From NCBI GenBank assembly GCA_030679615.1, contig JAUXSJ010000366.1, forward strand, positions 1-14,301: a stretch of 14,301 bases of DNA, written 5' to 3'. This DNA is from Parachlamydiaceae bacterium. Its GTDB lineage: Bacteria; Chlamydiota; Chlamydiia; Chlamydiales; Parachlamydiaceae. This document shows, in pieces, positions 13,451 through 14,301 of the stretch (position 1 is its first letter; the number at the start of each line of letters is the position of its first letter). The translations under genes and the position numbers were made by a program. The notes beneath the pieces are model-generated. The model ran no database searches and was not told the DNA's origin. It worked only from the letters and a program-made list of their open reading frames with translations.

Positions 13451-14301
13451 ATGGCAGTAACAAATTATCATTGGTTTACTTTTTTAAGCTTAATCGCCGT
13501 GATTATTACCTATGACTTATGGAGATTTTATCGTTCTCCTCATATTATTTCCATGCGAGAAGCAATCTATACATCTATCGGATGGATATTTCTTGCCTTT
13601 GCTTTTAACGGCTGGATTCTATACAGGTTTGGATATGAACATGCATTAGATTTCTTTACAGGTTATTTATTAGAAAAATCATTGAGTGTTGATAACTTAT
13701 TTGTTTTTTTGCTTCTTTTTTCTTATTTTAAAGTCCCTGAAAAAGCTAAGCATCAAGTACTATTTTATGGTGTTCTTGGCGCTATTGTCATGAGAGCTCT
13801 ACTCATTTGGGGTGGATTAGCTCTCATCGAAAACTTTAATTGGATGTTCATTGTTTTTGGTGTATTTTTGATCTTCACAGGCTTTAAACTGATCAAAAAA
13901 CAAGAAAAAGAAATCATTTTAGAAGAACGGTTTCTTTATCGAACTTTAAAAAAGTATATTCCTTTTACTCCACACTTTCATGAAAGTTTTTTCTTTATTA
14001 AAGAAAAAGGTAAATGGATAGCTACACCTCTTTTTATTCTTTTAATCATGATCGAATTAACAGATTTAATCTTTGCACTCGATTCCATCCCAGCTATTTT
14101 AGGGATAACTACTGAACCCTTTATCGTTTTTACATCAAATATTTTTGCTATTTTAGGATTGAGAGCTCTATTTTTTGTACTAGAAGGCTTCATGCAAAGC
14201 TTTTATCTTCTTCACTATGCTTTAGCTTTTATTTTAATTTATATTGGGTGTAAAATGATGTTGATTTATTGGATCCACATTCCAACTTGGATTACACTCT
14301 T
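13451..14301 (+). CDS. TerC/Alx family integral membrane protein (3' end outside the window)
   Basis: An open frame of 283 codons from the ATG at 13451 to the window edge with no stop, so the C-terminus is missing. GGAG lies 7 bases before the ATG (13440-13443). TerC family proteins are multi-pass inner-membrane proteins linked to tellurite resistance, pH response and manganese export (Alx, MntX-like). Seen: about seven hydrophobic segments; the first family motif EKSLSVDNLFVF at about 75-86 with conserved Glu and Asp; the second, ELTDLIFALDSIPAILGIT, at about 202-220 with conserved Glu, Asp and Asp; and FTSNIFAILGLRALFF at about 226-241. A basic/acidic cytoplasmic loop lies between (KKQEKEIILEERF). 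The acidic residues inside the membrane motifs fit metal-ion transport. The transported ion cannot be told from sequence alone. Confidence 0.9.
   Translation, partial: MAVTNYHWFTFLSLIAVIITYDLWRFYRSPHIISMREAIYTSIGWIFLAFAFNGWILYRFGYEHALDFFTGYLLEKSLSVDNLFVFLLLFSYFKVPEKAKHQVLFYGVLGAIVMRALLIWGGLALIENFNWMFIVFGVFLIFTGFKLIKKQEKEIILEERFLYRTLKKYIPFTPHFHESFFFIKEKGKWIATPLFILLIMIELTDLIFALDSIPAILGITTEPFIVFTSNIFAILGLRALFFVLEGFMQSFYLLHYALAFILIYIGCKMMLIYWIHIPTWITL

Overview
The window is a stretch of AT-rich bacterial chromosome with ordinary housekeeping genes, one error-prone polymerase operon, and four very large inverted repeats in the gaps between genes. There is no transposase, integrase, phage gene or CRISPR array. 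The gene mix suggests a Gram-negative bacterium: lipid A kinase LpxK, heptose isomerase GmhA, a full-length secreted protease III-type insulinase, a Na+-coupled amino-acid symporter and a TerC family protein. The AT-rich coding style and the gene combination resemble amoeba-associated chlamydiae (Parachlamydiaceae such as Protochlamydia). That placement is inference from memory, not from a search.

Layout. 5-619 (+): NADPH-dependent FMN reductase-type flavoprotein with a signal-like N-terminus. 633-859: inverted repeat 1, filling the gap between converging genes. 2652-867 (-): umuD-umuC translesion polymerase operon with overlapping reading frames. 2754-2826 (+): tRNA-Arg(UCU), followed directly by an 875-codon DHH/DHHA2 phosphoesterase (2851-5478) that carries the family II inorganic pyrophosphatase motifs in a protein almost three times the usual size. 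5495-5768: inverted repeat 2, then about 235 bases with no gene. 9377-6004 (-): a run of gmhA, lpxK, a dicarboxylate/amino-acid symporter and the small KH-domain protein KhpA. 9581-9994 (+): a short exported Tyr/Gln/Pro-rich protein of unknown function. 10044-10155: inverted repeat 3. 10196-13081 (+): M16 insulinase-type protease. About 13087-13359: inverted repeat 4, with 85-base arms that match perfectly. 13451 to the window end (+): TerC family membrane protein, cut off by the window edge.

How the parts fit. gmhA and lpxK both feed lipopolysaccharide synthesis (inner-core heptose and lipid A 4'-phosphorylation) and sit 20 bases apart, so they are probably co-transcribed; the symporter starts 4 bases after lpxK. 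umuD and umuC form a self-contained SOS-type mutagenesis unit, but no LexA box is visible. The four inverted repeats are the least explained part of the window. Each lies just after one or two stop codons, each has a different sequence, several have small perfect palindromes nested in the arms, and repeats 3 and 4 share an ACAGGAT heptad theme. The most notable proteins are the oversized family II pyrophosphatase-like enzyme and a symporter whose substrate- and sodium-binding residues differ from those of a true glutamate/aspartate carrier.
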